A stretch of DNA of 47,964 nt from an uncultured Clostridia bacterium (lineage in GTDB: Bacteria; Bacillota_A; Clostridia; Oscillospirales; Oscillospiraceae): contig CASEPH010000087.1 of the NCBI GenBank assembly GCA_949289625.1, forward strand, positions 1 through 47,964. The letters are read 5' to 3'. The stretch's first letter is position 1. Every line of letters starts with the position of its first letter. Under the pieces are notes generated by a model. It did not search any database, was not told where the DNA came from, and saw only the letters and a list, made by a program, of their open reading frames with translations. Of this stretch, positions 26,947-35,127 are shown piece by piece. A program made the translations under genes and the position numbers.

Positions 26947-29349
26947 CTAGAAAAAACAGGCCCCATTTTCCGGTGCGATCAACAGCAGCATCACCTCATT
27001 CGGCTGTAGGGTCACTGAAAACTGCAGGCTGCCGTCACTTTTTGCGGTAAATGCGTGTTGGTAGGGCAGAGATTGACCAGCCACGTATTCGATTTCCGTT
27101 TGGTCTGGAATGCGCACCCGGCCAAGCTGCAGCAAAACAGACGCAATGCAGCCGTGGTGATCCCCCACCAGAAATTGCTTGAATAGATACTCCTGCTGGG
27201 GAAGGCCGGTTAGTGTAATGTTTTGCTCCAGTGCAACATTGCTGGTATAGAGCCGCAGGTCATCAAACCGAAGGCCTTTTTCATCGGTGTAATGCCGGCA
27301 GAAATATTCCGAGTAGTTTTTGCAGTTGTGGATCAAAATGGCATAGTCACCCCGACGGTCTGTGGTTGCGATACAGTGCAGACCGTGAAAAAGTTCGAAG
27401 GGCAGAAGGCCGGCGAGAAAGCTATAAGCATAGAAATTGATGTTTTTTAACTCATACCGGCTTAAAAGGCCGCAGCCGGAACTAAAGACTTTGTATTCGT
27501 CATCATACTCCACTTCGCTGTTCAGCGCTTTCCAGCAGCCAATTCCATCCACCAGGCGGTTCAGTTCCAAATTACATTTAACCAAATATGCAGCACAGTG
27601 CCCACCCACTTGGGCCGCGGTAGCGCGGTATTTTGTTATGCCAATGGCGGAAATATACAGCTTTGCATCGCCATAGCCGTGGTCCTTCATCAGTTGTTTT
27701 AGGATGGATACCTTTTGTGTGGCAAGGGCAGTGTCAGCGTTTTGTACACGGTCCAGGGTGCGAAGCTCCCGCCGCTCTTTCTGATGGCCCAGAAAGCTGC
27801 CTGCCTTATAGGTGTGATCAGCCCATAGTTCCATACTGACGAAATCCAATGGAAGCTGCTTTTCTTGAAGGATTTGAAACCAGGCGTTCCAGCGGGGGAA
27901 TTGATCACTGCCCATGGAAAGGGCCGGCCCGCCGATCTGGACCCTTGGCAGGTAGGCGCGGATCAGGGCGACAGATTGTTCAAAAAGCTCCATGAAGCCA
28001 TAAGGCTCTTCTGTTCCAAAAAGCGTTTCAGGCATATGAAATTCGAACCGCCATGTGGAGACCCATTCTGAACCCCAACGGCCAATGGAGGCCTCCAGCA
28101 GCTCTTTGAGCAGTTGAAGCCATTCCGGAAGGCTGGCTGAGTAGGCACCATCGGAAACCATCAGAGCATCCAGCATGATTTGATAATTGTTTCCCATCAG
28201 CAGCATGGGTGTCAGGCCAATAGTGCGGAAAAATTCAATCAGGCGGAAAAAATAGGTGAAGCGATGTTTATTATGAATGGGAATATAGGGGGTCATTTCA
28301 TAGCCCAGACAATTGCAGAGCCGTACATAGCGAAAATGCAGATGAGATTGTATTTGTGCCAGGGATTCCTGCACGGAGGTCTGGAGGCATTCAAAGCAGT
28401 TGTCTACATTCAGAATATCCCAGTGAGGAGACAAGGGAGTGCCGTTTCCGGTCTCTATGATGTCCGCGACACGAACAGCCTCCTCATTTTTTCGATAGAC
28501 AAGCCGATACGGGCGAAGCAGCTGATTCACATCCTGCAGTACATTTGAAGCTGGGGGCCTGGGAATGACGGCAGAAACACTGGCCTTACTCTGGCGATAT
28601 TCCTTTGGAGAGGCACCGTATTTGGCTCGGAAGGATTGGTTCAGGGATTTTAAATTGGGAAAGCCGCTTTGTTCCGCAATTTCGGTAATCGTCTGATCTG
28701 TAGTGAGCAGCAGCCGCACAGCTTCGTCCAGCCGCAGCTTCAGCAGATATTCAGAAAAAGGAACCCCGAGTTCCCGGTGAAAAATGGTTGAAATATACTG
28801 CCTGGAGGCGGAAAATGCACGGGCCAGATCGGCAAGCTGGACAGGTTCCCGAAAATGTGTCTCCAGATATTTAATCATCTGGGCCACCCGCTGGTTCATG
28901 GTAGAGGGAACAGCATCTGAGCCTGTTTCATTGGAGATGACAGGCTCCAATGCGCACAGCAGTTCCATTGCCGCTTTCATCTGCGAAAGCTGGGTGCTGG
29001 GGGAAACGTTATATTGCAGATCAAACAGTTCAATGAGTTTTTCTTTGGCGGTGTTTGTCCCATCCGGCTGCATCACCACGATGGCTTTTTTGGGAAGCCC
29101 CATGAGCGGTTCCAAAAAGGAGGAACTGATCACAGCGTACAGGGCCTTGCTTCCGTTATGAAGCAAAAGTTTCTGCTCAGAAAACGGCGAGAGAAACAAA
29201 AGAGTGCCGGATGGCAAAGGCTGATCGGTAGCTCCATGGAGTCGGATACCATCGTTCAGGGACAGGATCAGCAAATATTCGGGGGAATGCAGTGTCTCGG
29301 GCTTTTGGCAATCAATAGCATATACATGGATCGGTTTGGACTGCTCCAT
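26947..29349 (-). CDS. AraC-type regulator fused to a catalytically degenerate GH39-like domain
   Basis: The 800-residue protein has a cupin-like N-terminus, an AraC HTH pair at about residues 155-255 (RQYISTIFHRELGVPFSEYL, then ITEIAEQSGFPNLKSLNQSF) and, from about residue 280, a GH39 beta-xylosidase-like TIM barrel with a C-terminal beta domain. Both catalytic glutamates appear lost. The acid/base motif W-x-F-E-x-W-N-E-P reads WRFEFHMPE (Pro440 in place of Glu), and the nucleophile strand I-T-E-W reads ISAI (Ala568). The barrel is therefore probably a xyloside or oligosaccharide sensor rather than an enzyme. It has its own consensus promoter and follows the terminator of the GH3 gene upstream. 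It likely controls the GH3/beta-helix genes and the MDR gene. Confidence 0.82.
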   Translation of the reverse strand: MEQSKPIHVYAIDCQKPETLHSPEYLLILSLNDGIRLHGATDQPLPSGTLLFLSPFSEQKLLLHNGSKALYAVISSSFLEPLMGLPKKAIVVMQPDGTNTAKEKLIELFDLQYNVSPSTQLSQMKAAMELLCALEPVISNETGSDAVPSTMNQRVAQMIKYLETHFREPVQLADLARAFSASRQYISTIFHRELGVPFSEYLLKLRLDEAVRLLLTTDQTITEIAEQSGFPNLKSLNQSFRAKYGASPKEYRQSKASVSAVIPRPPASNVLQDVNQLLRPYRLVYRKNEEAVRVADIIETGNGTPLSPHWDILNVDNCFECLQTSVQESLAQIQSHLHFRYVRLCNCLGYEMTPYIPIHNKHRFTYFFRLIEFFRTIGLTPMLLMGNNYQIMLDALMVSDGAYSASLPEWLQLLKELLEASIGRWGSEWVSTWRFEFHMPETLFGTEEPYGFMELFEQSVALIRAYLPRVQIGGPALSMGSDQFPRWNAWFQILQEKQLPLDFVSMELWADHTYKAGSFLGHQKERRELRTLDRVQNADTALATQKVSILKQLMKDHGYGDAKLYISAIGITKYRATAAQVGGHCAAYLVKCNLELNRLVDGIGCWKALNSEVEYDDEYKVFSSGCGLLSRYELKNINFYAYSFLAGLLPFELFHGLHCIATTDRRGDYAILIHNCKNYSEYFCRHYTDEKGLRFDDLRLYTSNVALEQNITLTGLPQQEYLFKQFLVGDHHGCIASVLLQLGRVRIPDQTEIEYVAGQSLPYQHAFTAKSDGSLQFSVTLQPNEVMLLLIAPENGACFF

Positions 29350-29372
29350 GACAATTCCTCCTTTTTGCTTTT

Positions 29373-29401
29373 ATTGTATCGGGACAGGAAACCGGTGTCA
29401 A
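29373..29401 (-). promoter_or_regulatory. Consensus sigma-A promoter of the AraC-GH39 gene
   Basis: On the minus strand TTGACA (29396-29401) and TACAAT (29373-29378) are 17 bp apart, 23 bp upstream of the ATG at 29349, with AAGGAGG between. It is the best-matching housekeeping promoter in the window, which fits steady expression of a regulator. Confidence 0.8.
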
Positions 29402-29420
29402 GGGCAGCCTGCGAATCATG

Positions 29421-29451
29421 CAGGAGCCAGTCCCAGTGGGACTGGCTCCTG
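29421..29451 (-). terminator. Terminator after the minus-strand GH3 gene
   Basis: CAGGAGCCAGTCCC and GGGACTGGCTCCTG form a perfect 14-bp stem with a 3-nt loop, 15 bases after the GH3 stop on the minus strand. It separates the GH3 operon from the AraC-GH39 gene. Confidence 0.85.
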
Positions 29452-29465
29452 TTGTAGTGTTCAGA

Positions 29466-32400
29466 TCAGGAAACGTGAATCTCAGTCGAAAGAGGAAGCT
29501 CTGCGGAGGAGGGACCCACATAGATTTTACGCGTTCCCGTGGCCTTGACCCATTTGTCCTTGGTGCCGTCGGGCCGGGCGGTCAGTTCCCCATTGGCATT
29601 CCAGTAGCAGAAGGAGCGCTCCGGAATGGTGACGGTGACAGTTCTCTTCTCATCGGGCTTCAAATCCTCGATTCGGGCAAAGCCGCAAAGTTGCTTTTCC
29701 GCCATCTGCACCCCAGCGGGGACCTTTGCCGCACCCAGATAGACCTGAGCGATCTCGGTACCGGCCACGCTGCCGGTATTGGTGACGGCAAAGGTTACGT
29801 CGCGGCCGCTGACCTTCAAATCGCTGTATGTAAATGTGGTATAGGAAAGACCGTGCCCAAAGGCGTACAGGGGCTTCACACCCTCCTTGTCATACCAGCG
29901 GTAGCCGCAGAAGATGCCCTCGTCAAAATCGATGACCTTTTTGCCGTCACTTTCGTAGCTCAAGTACCGGGTTTTCCGATGCTCCTCCGTATCGGAAACC
30001 AGGGTGTCGCTATCCCTTGCAGGAATGGTCAGGGCCATCTTGCCGGAGGGATTCACCTTGCCCAGCAGAATTTCCGCCACGGCCCGTCCGCCCTCCTGAC
30101 CGGGGGTCCAGATGTTCAGCAGCGCGTCGGCCAGGGCATCTACCTGGCCCAGGGCGTAGAGCTGTCCGTTGTTGTGCAGAACGATCAGCTTTGCGCCGGG
30201 TTTCATGGCGGCTTTTACGTCCCGCAGAAATGCCATCTGATCTTCCGGTACTTCCATGGAGGGAAGATTGTTCATAGAGAACATCATGGGCGTGCCCACG
30301 GGCCGGAAGGCATAATCCTCACAGAGGAAGAACAGCACCTTATCCGCCTGCCTTGCCGCGGAAATGGCCCGGTCATAGTCCACCTTCCGCTGGGCGGGGG
30401 TGATCCAGGAGAGTCGAAGCTGAAGATCCTTGTGGGGAATCCCGGCATTGGCGCACAGGCGGATAGGATAGGCCTTGCCGGCCTCCAGCGTCACATTGCC
30501 GCCGTGGATCTCCATACCCTCGGGGGTGCAGACCAGACTGCCCCAGGGCCACTGGGCGCCTTCCCGCAGTTCGGTGGAGCCAATGGTCACATAGTCCTCT
30601 GCAAGCTTGATCTTAAAGCTGGTGTTGCCGCCGATCGTCTGAAGAAGCAGGGTGTATTCACCGGTGGTCGGAACGGTGAGATAGCCGTCCCAGGTGTAAA
30701 TGCTGCCCTTGGGGAACGCGGTGCCGTCCCCGGCGTTTTTGTAGTTTTGATTGATTTTTCCGTCAGAGGTGCCTACGGTGAAGTCGATCTGTTCATCCAC
30801 ACAACAGAAGGAGCCAGTCTCGCGGCCCTCCATATCGCCCGCCAGAGCATTGTCCCAGGTGGGGTGGAAGTCAATGGGCTCATCCTCATCATCGTCAGAG
30901 GAGGCCACGCCCTTGAATTCCTTTCCGCCGCCGCCCATGACATCGTTCAGATTCGGCCCACCTCCGGGCATGGGGGGCATATCTTCGCCCATAGGAGGCA
31001 TTCCGCCCACCGGGGGAGGTGCCATAGGAGACGCTGCAAGGTCTGCCTGTTCCGCTTCTTTTATGCCCAGGATCATGGCCATAAACGGAGGAATCTCATC
31101 ATCGCTTTTGTCCACACCATAGGTCCGAACAAGGCCGGGCTTTGTCATGGCCTCGTCCTGATGGAGGAACTCGGCGGGAATGGTCTCTCCAAAGAAATCC
31201 ATGCCCACTTCGGCGGTAATATTGGCCCCCGGACCTGCCAGCCGTTTTAGCTCCTCGGCGGGAGATTTCATTCGGGAGATGCGTCCGTAGCTCCGCTCCT
31301 GACCGGCGCCGGAGAGCAGGTGCGTGGCACCCAGGCCAATCATGGCTACGGCATTGTTTCCGGTGTAGTCCGCCTCGGTCAGCGGAAGGGCGCTGTTCTC
31401 GTTTTTCAGCAGCACCGCACCCTTTCGGGCAATGTTCAGGCAAATCTCTGCATTGTCGTTTAGAAGTCCAGCCTTGACAGACGCCGTGTAGCGGTCCTTC
31501 ATGCGGATCGGCTCCGTGCGGCCTGTCTCCACTTTGACCTTGCCGTCATCATCCAGCTCCACCAGGGAGAGATATCCAGCCATGCCGAAGCCGTAGAGCA
31601 CGTGGGATGCGGCGGACTTTACATCCTCCCAGGTCAGGCGGCCTTTTTGGATGCCCTTTAAGATCCGCTCGTTGCTGTTGTAGGTGCCGTTTGGCATTTC
31701 CATGTCCATACCCTTGCCGGTGGACAGACTGTGGTTGGCCCCCCAGTCGCTCATCATATAGCCCTTGTAGTTCCACATATCCCGGAGCACGGTCTTTTGC
31801 GCATACTCATTGGCGGAGGCATAGGCACCGTTGAACTTGTTATAGCAGCACATGAAGGAGCCTGCCCGGCCCTCCTTGGCCGCGGCCTCAAAGGGCGGAA
31901 ACACGATCTCATGGAGGGTCTGCTCATCTACGATCTGATCGGCGGCGTTTTGCATATCCGTACCGATGGACGCCGCGCCAAAGTGCTTGAGGGTTGCCAC
32001 GGCCCCTGCCTCCTGGATCCCCTTTGTCTCCGGAACAGCCAGACGCGCAGTCAAAAACGGGTCCTCGCCCAGCATATCCTTGTCCCGGTTGAACTGGGGC
32101 ACACGCACCACGTCGAACTGGGAGCCGAGCTGTGTGTTGCCGGAGATGGCGAAGTTTTCACTGCCCTCCACCTTGCCGTACTGATAGGCCAGCTCCGGGT
32201 CCCAGGATGCTGCCAGCATCTCCTGCACGGGCAGACCTGTGGTCTCATACACCGAGGTGACGCCTGCAGGGCCATCGTACATCCGAATCTCCGGGACGCC
32301 CAGCCGGGGGATTCCGGGATTGTAGCCAGCGTTGGCAACCTGCATCCCCTCGGGGTTGCTGTGGCCGTGGCAGAGGTTCAGAATTTCCTCTTCGGTCATC

Positions 32401-32489
32401 TCCGCCAAAAGCGCCTGGACCTTTTTTGTTAAAACCTCATCCGATTCCGGATGGAGCTTTGCGGGTTCCACATATTTGGGATATTTCAT
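29466..32489 (-). CDS. Glycoside hydrolase family 3 with PA14-like insert and Met/Pro/Gly-rich loop
   Basis: The 1007-residue protein is a close paralogue of the GH3 at 2956. The N-terminal blocks are nearly identical (PRLGVPEIRMYDGPAGVTS, LPVQEMLAA), and the nucleophile motif MMSDWGANHS has Asp248. It continues with a PA14-like insert (YTWDGYLTVPTTGEYTLLL) and a C-terminal fibronectin-III-like domain. I chose the ATG at 32489, 8 bases after AAGGAGG that overlaps the upstream GH3 stop; the frame is open back to 32516. Residues about 485-520 hold a loop with GGMPPMGEDMPPMPGGGP followed by GGGG and an acidic DDDEDE run. No signal peptide is seen, so it probably cleaves imported beta-glucosides or beta-xylosides. 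It is translationally coupled to the preceding GH3. Confidence 0.9.
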   Translation of the reverse strand: MKYPKYVEPAKLHPESDEVLTKKVQALLAEMTEEEILNLCHGHSNPEGMQVANAGYNPGIPRLGVPEIRMYDGPAGVTSVYETTGLPVQEMLAASWDPELAYQYGKVEGSENFAISGNTQLGSQFDVVRVPQFNRDKDMLGEDPFLTARLAVPETKGIQEAGAVATLKHFGAASIGTDMQNAADQIVDEQTLHEIVFPPFEAAAKEGRAGSFMCCYNKFNGAYASANEYAQKTVLRDMWNYKGYMMSDWGANHSLSTGKGMDMEMPNGTYNSNERILKGIQKGRLTWEDVKSAASHVLYGFGMAGYLSLVELDDDGKVKVETGRTEPIRMKDRYTASVKAGLLNDNAEICLNIARKGAVLLKNENSALPLTEADYTGNNAVAMIGLGATHLLSGAGQERSYGRISRMKSPAEELKRLAGPGANITAEVGMDFFGETIPAEFLHQDEAMTKPGLVRTYGVDKSDDEIPPFMAMILGIKEAEQADLAASPMAPPPVGGMPPMGEDMPPMPGGGPNLNDVMGGGGKEFKGVASSDDDEDEPIDFHPTWDNALAGDMEGRETGSFCCVDEQIDFTVGTSDGKINQNYKNAGDGTAFPKGSIYTWDGYLTVPTTGEYTLLLQTIGGNTSFKIKLAEDYVTIGSTELREGAQWPWGSLVCTPEGMEIHGGNVTLEAGKAYPIRLCANAGIPHKDLQLRLSWITPAQRKVDYDRAISAARQADKVLFFLCEDYAFRPVGTPMMFSMNNLPSMEVPEDQMAFLRDVKAAMKPGAKLIVLHNNGQLYALGQVDALADALLNIWTPGQEGGRAVAEILLGKVNPSGKMALTIPARDSDTLVSDTEEHRKTRYLSYESDGKKVIDFDEGIFCGYRWYDKEGVKPLYAFGHGLSYTTFTYSDLKVSGRDVTFAVTNTGSVAGTEIAQVYLGAAKVPAGVQMAEKQLCGFARIEDLKPDEKRTVTVTIPERSFCYWNANGELTARPDGTKDKWVKATGTRKIYVGPSSAELPLSTEIHVS

Positions 32490-32502
32490 TTCCGGTTCCT
32501 CC

Positions 32503-34920
32503 TTATTTGTAGGCATTTCTGCCGTATTTTTCGGTTCTCCAGTCTGAGATCATGCCACCATAGCTAAGGCCAAAGGCGTAGTCATAGACATGGCCTTCGC
32601 TGTCCGTATGACACTCCATGTCGAAGGGAACGTCCTCAAACTGCCGTTCCACGGTCTCCATGTCCGCAGGCATCTGACAGGGAAGCAATCCCTGAGGCTC
32701 AAACTGCCCGGCAATGACCTCCAGCGCGGCATCCTCACTGACGGAGAAGCCAACCAGAATCCCGTCTGCCTGGGGTTCGAACTCATGGAAGCACATCGGA
32801 TTCGTGACGGTCAGATAGACCAGCAGGGGAAGATCGCCAATGGCCTTTCTAGTATCCAAAATCATGTCCAGGTCTTGCTCGTTAGAGGTGGTGACAGTCT
32901 TGCCCGCATAGGTTCTGGAGGTGCCGGGCTTGCCGCCGGCCTTGATCCATGCAAGCTCCTCGTCCGGGTCCAGTCCAATGGCCGCTTTGCGGCAGAATGC
33001 CGGATCGGCGTGATAGGGGCGATACTGGAGGGAGATGGGGATATAGCCGTTGTCGATGGGACCTTTTTGGGGATCCAGATTGACCCGGCCTGCATCATAG
33101 CCATTGTTATTCGCGGGATTGCTGGCAGTGACCAAGGCAAAGTCCACGCCGGTGAAATCGGTCCGGCGGATAATGTCCTCGGGCTTGGAGTCCTTCGGAT
33201 CTGTGCCGTCCCGCAGGGTATCCGTGACCACGTTGAAGTATTTACGCAGATTTTTGCAGCCCTCAAAGGGCATGGAGATCGTGGCCGGCGCGGAGAAAAA
33301 CATACTGTGACTGGCCGGCTCATAGCGGAGTGGGATGTAAACAGTCTTTTTTTCACCATTGGATTTCCGGATGATTTCGCCCCTGTTTTTCAGGAGGACC
33401 AGAGAAGCAAGCTGGGCCTCAAAGGCTTCTTTGCAGCCCTTTGTCTCTGTGAGAAGTGCGTCCGTTTCGGATTGAAGCCTGTAGGGGTCCTCGAACAATC
33501 CGCAGTAGAAACTCATGCGAAGGCACCGCTCCGCAGAGGTGCGGTATAGCTTCAGCATTTGTTCCTCCGGGGGACGGGAATCGCCCGCGTCCTGTCCCCA
33601 GCCTGCGGCAAAGGCAGCAAACTCCGGGGGCATGGGCAGATCGTCCACGTATTGCTTACGAACCATTTTGCCGAATTCAAAGGCGTCCTTGGAGATCTCC
33701 ATGTCGTTGCAGCCGCCGATCATATTGAGACCGGCCTGGAACGCCTGATAGTGCCGCTCGATCTTGGTGCGTGTTTCCATACCCCACTGCTTGTTGGTGG
33801 TGATGTCCCAGTCGGCGCAGATGTTCCCGTCGAAGCCCATTTCCTCCTGCAAAAGAGTGGTAAGCTTATATTTGCTGTAGCCGCTGCCTTTTGCCTCACC
33901 AATGGGACCATGCCCCGTCATGGCAATGGAATAGGAGGGCATGACAGCCTTTGCCCCGCCGGTCTTACTGCCGGGAATGTCAAATGCGGCTCCGAACACA
34001 GAAGCGTGCTCTTTCATGTTATAGCCGGGATAGACATTGAATTTTCCAAAATTGTTGTGGGCTTCCCGGCCTCCCTCGGCAGCGCCGTCGCCGGGGAAAT
34101 GCTTAATCATGGTGACCACGCTGTCCCTGCCCCAGCCCAGGTCCTTGGCATCTTTTCCGATGCCGTCCCAGGTGCTCTGGAATCCGTGCACATAAGCTGC
34201 GGCCATATCCCCCGCCAGGAGGCTGCCCTCGCCGAAGGTCCCGGCAAAGCGGCTCCAGCGCGGCTCAGTGGCAAGGTCCACCTGAGGTGATAGAGCCGTA
34301 GTGATGCACATGGCCCTGTATTCCTTGGAAACGATCTGGCCGTGCTTCAGGACATATTCCGGGTCAAAGGTAGCGGCGAGGCCCAGATTTCCCGGCCAGG
34401 GGCTCATATCCTGATTGTCGAACATGACGAAACGTCCGCCCGCTACGGTGTTCCTGGGATCGGAAGCCTGGTTCATGGGAATGCCGTTCGGATCATTTTT
34501 TTCGGATAGAGCCTGAATGTTGTTGCCGAATCGGACAGCATTCTTTTTATTGGAGCGGTTTCCGTGAAGAAATCGAATGTGGCGCTTCAGGATCTGCATC
34601 ATTTCCTTTGCGCCCACATCGCCGCTGTCGTCATTGGGTTCGCCTACGGGATACAGCATGATGCCGGACATCTGTTCCACGGTAAGCCGTGCGGCAAGGT
34701 CCCTGGCGCGCTCCTCAGAACTGAGCCGCCAGTCCTCATAGGGATCCAGAACACCGTTGCGGTTCAGGTCCTTAAAGGCATAGGTGAACGGACCGTCCTG
34801 GACCTCCAGAAGCTGTACGCTGGAGTTGGGGCTGAAGCTCAGCCGTGGGCCTCCGTTGGGGTTTTCCACACGATAGATATTTTCCTCTGGAATCAATGTG
34901 ACAGAGTAGGTGGTTGTCAT
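32503..34920 (-). CDS. Glycoside hydrolase family 3, second subtype
   Basis: The 805-residue protein has a GH3 barrel with VTMIKHFPGDGA and the probable nucleophile Asp370 in ICADWD. A start-proximal FKDLNRNGVLDPYEDW motif resembles that of many Firmicutes and Bacteroides beta-glucosidases. The second alpha/beta domain follows and the end is YDYAFGLSYGG; the PA14 insert and long fibronectin-III tail of the other two GH3s are missing. AAAAGGAGG lies ahead of ATG 34920. Its stop is 13 bp before the next GH3 start, so both are made together and may split different linkages of one oligosaccharide or glycoside. No secretion signal is seen. Confidence 0.9.
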   Translation of the reverse strand: MTTTYSVTLIPEENIYRVENPNGGPRLSFSPNSSVQLLEVQDGPFTYAFKDLNRNGVLDPYEDWRLSSEERARDLAARLTVEQMSGIMLYPVGEPNDDSGDVGAKEMMQILKRHIRFLHGNRSNKKNAVRFGNNIQALSEKNDPNGIPMNQASDPRNTVAGGRFVMFDNQDMSPWPGNLGLAATFDPEYVLKHGQIVSKEYRAMCITTALSPQVDLATEPRWSRFAGTFGEGSLLAGDMAAAYVHGFQSTWDGIGKDAKDLGWGRDSVVTMIKHFPGDGAAEGGREAHNNFGKFNVYPGYNMKEHASVFGAAFDIPGSKTGGAKAVMPSYSIAMTGHGPIGEAKGSGYSKYKLTTLLQEEMGFDGNICADWDITTNKQWGMETRTKIERHYQAFQAGLNMIGGCNDMEISKDAFEFGKMVRKQYVDDLPMPPEFAAFAAGWGQDAGDSRPPEEQMLKLYRTSAERCLRMSFYCGLFEDPYRLQSETDALLTETKGCKEAFEAQLASLVLLKNRGEIIRKSNGEKKTVYIPLRYEPASHSMFFSAPATISMPFEGCKNLRKYFNVVTDTLRDGTDPKDSKPEDIIRRTDFTGVDFALVTASNPANNNGYDAGRVNLDPQKGPIDNGYIPISLQYRPYHADPAFCRKAAIGLDPDEELAWIKAGGKPGTSRTYAGKTVTTSNEQDLDMILDTRKAIGDLPLLVYLTVTNPMCFHEFEPQADGILVGFSVSEDAALEVIAGQFEPQGLLPCQMPADMETVERQFEDVPFDMECHTDSEGHVYDYAFGLSYGGMISDWRTEKYGRNAYK

Positions 34921-34956
34921 GGATACGCCTCCTTTTGGGTCATTTTCTTAATTCTA

Positions 34957-34982
34957 GCATAGTCAAAACCGCAAAACTATGC
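34957..34982 (-). promoter_or_regulatory. Candidate operator upstream of the GH3 pair
   Basis: GCATAGT (in minus orientation) and its complement ACTATGC flank a 12-bp spacer at 34957-34982, 37 bp or more upstream of the GH3 start. A weak -10 (TAGAAT, minus strand) overlaps its proximal end. It is a plausible regulator site or weak promoter, unproven. Confidence 0.4.
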
Positions 34983-35040
34983 TTTTGTTCAAGTATAAGA
35001 AGGAAAATATTCATGTTTTGCTTGGCTTTCATAAGAAAGT

Positions 35041-35068
35041 CGGCCGCTCGGGAAAAGCCGAGCGGCCG
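35041..35068. terminator. Terminator between the beta-helix and GH3 genes
   Basis: CGGCCGCTCGG and CCGAGCGGCCG form an 11-bp GC-rich stem with a 6-nt A-rich loop. It lies downstream of the beta-helix stop at 35128. A second longer-range inverted repeat, GCATATCTGC / GCAGATATGC, surrounds that stop (35073-35082 and 35113-35122). Confidence 0.7.
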
Positions 35069-35127
35069 GTTTGCATATCTGCGAAGGTGGGAAGGAGGTT
35101 TTGAGAAGATGCTGGCAGATATGCGGA

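Noticed and set aside
26947..29349. Active GH39 beta-xylosidase
   Set aside because: The motif positions for both catalytic glutamates appear to be Pro and Ala, and the barrel is fused to a DNA-binding regulator.
29418..31250. Long plus-strand open frame (610 codons) opposite the minus-strand GH3 gene
   Set aside because: It is the antisense shadow of a strongly conserved GH3 gene with high GC at third positions, and its protein has no recognisable domain. The same applies to long antisense frames at 4030-5523, 14652-16127, 35071-36867 and 40081-41535.
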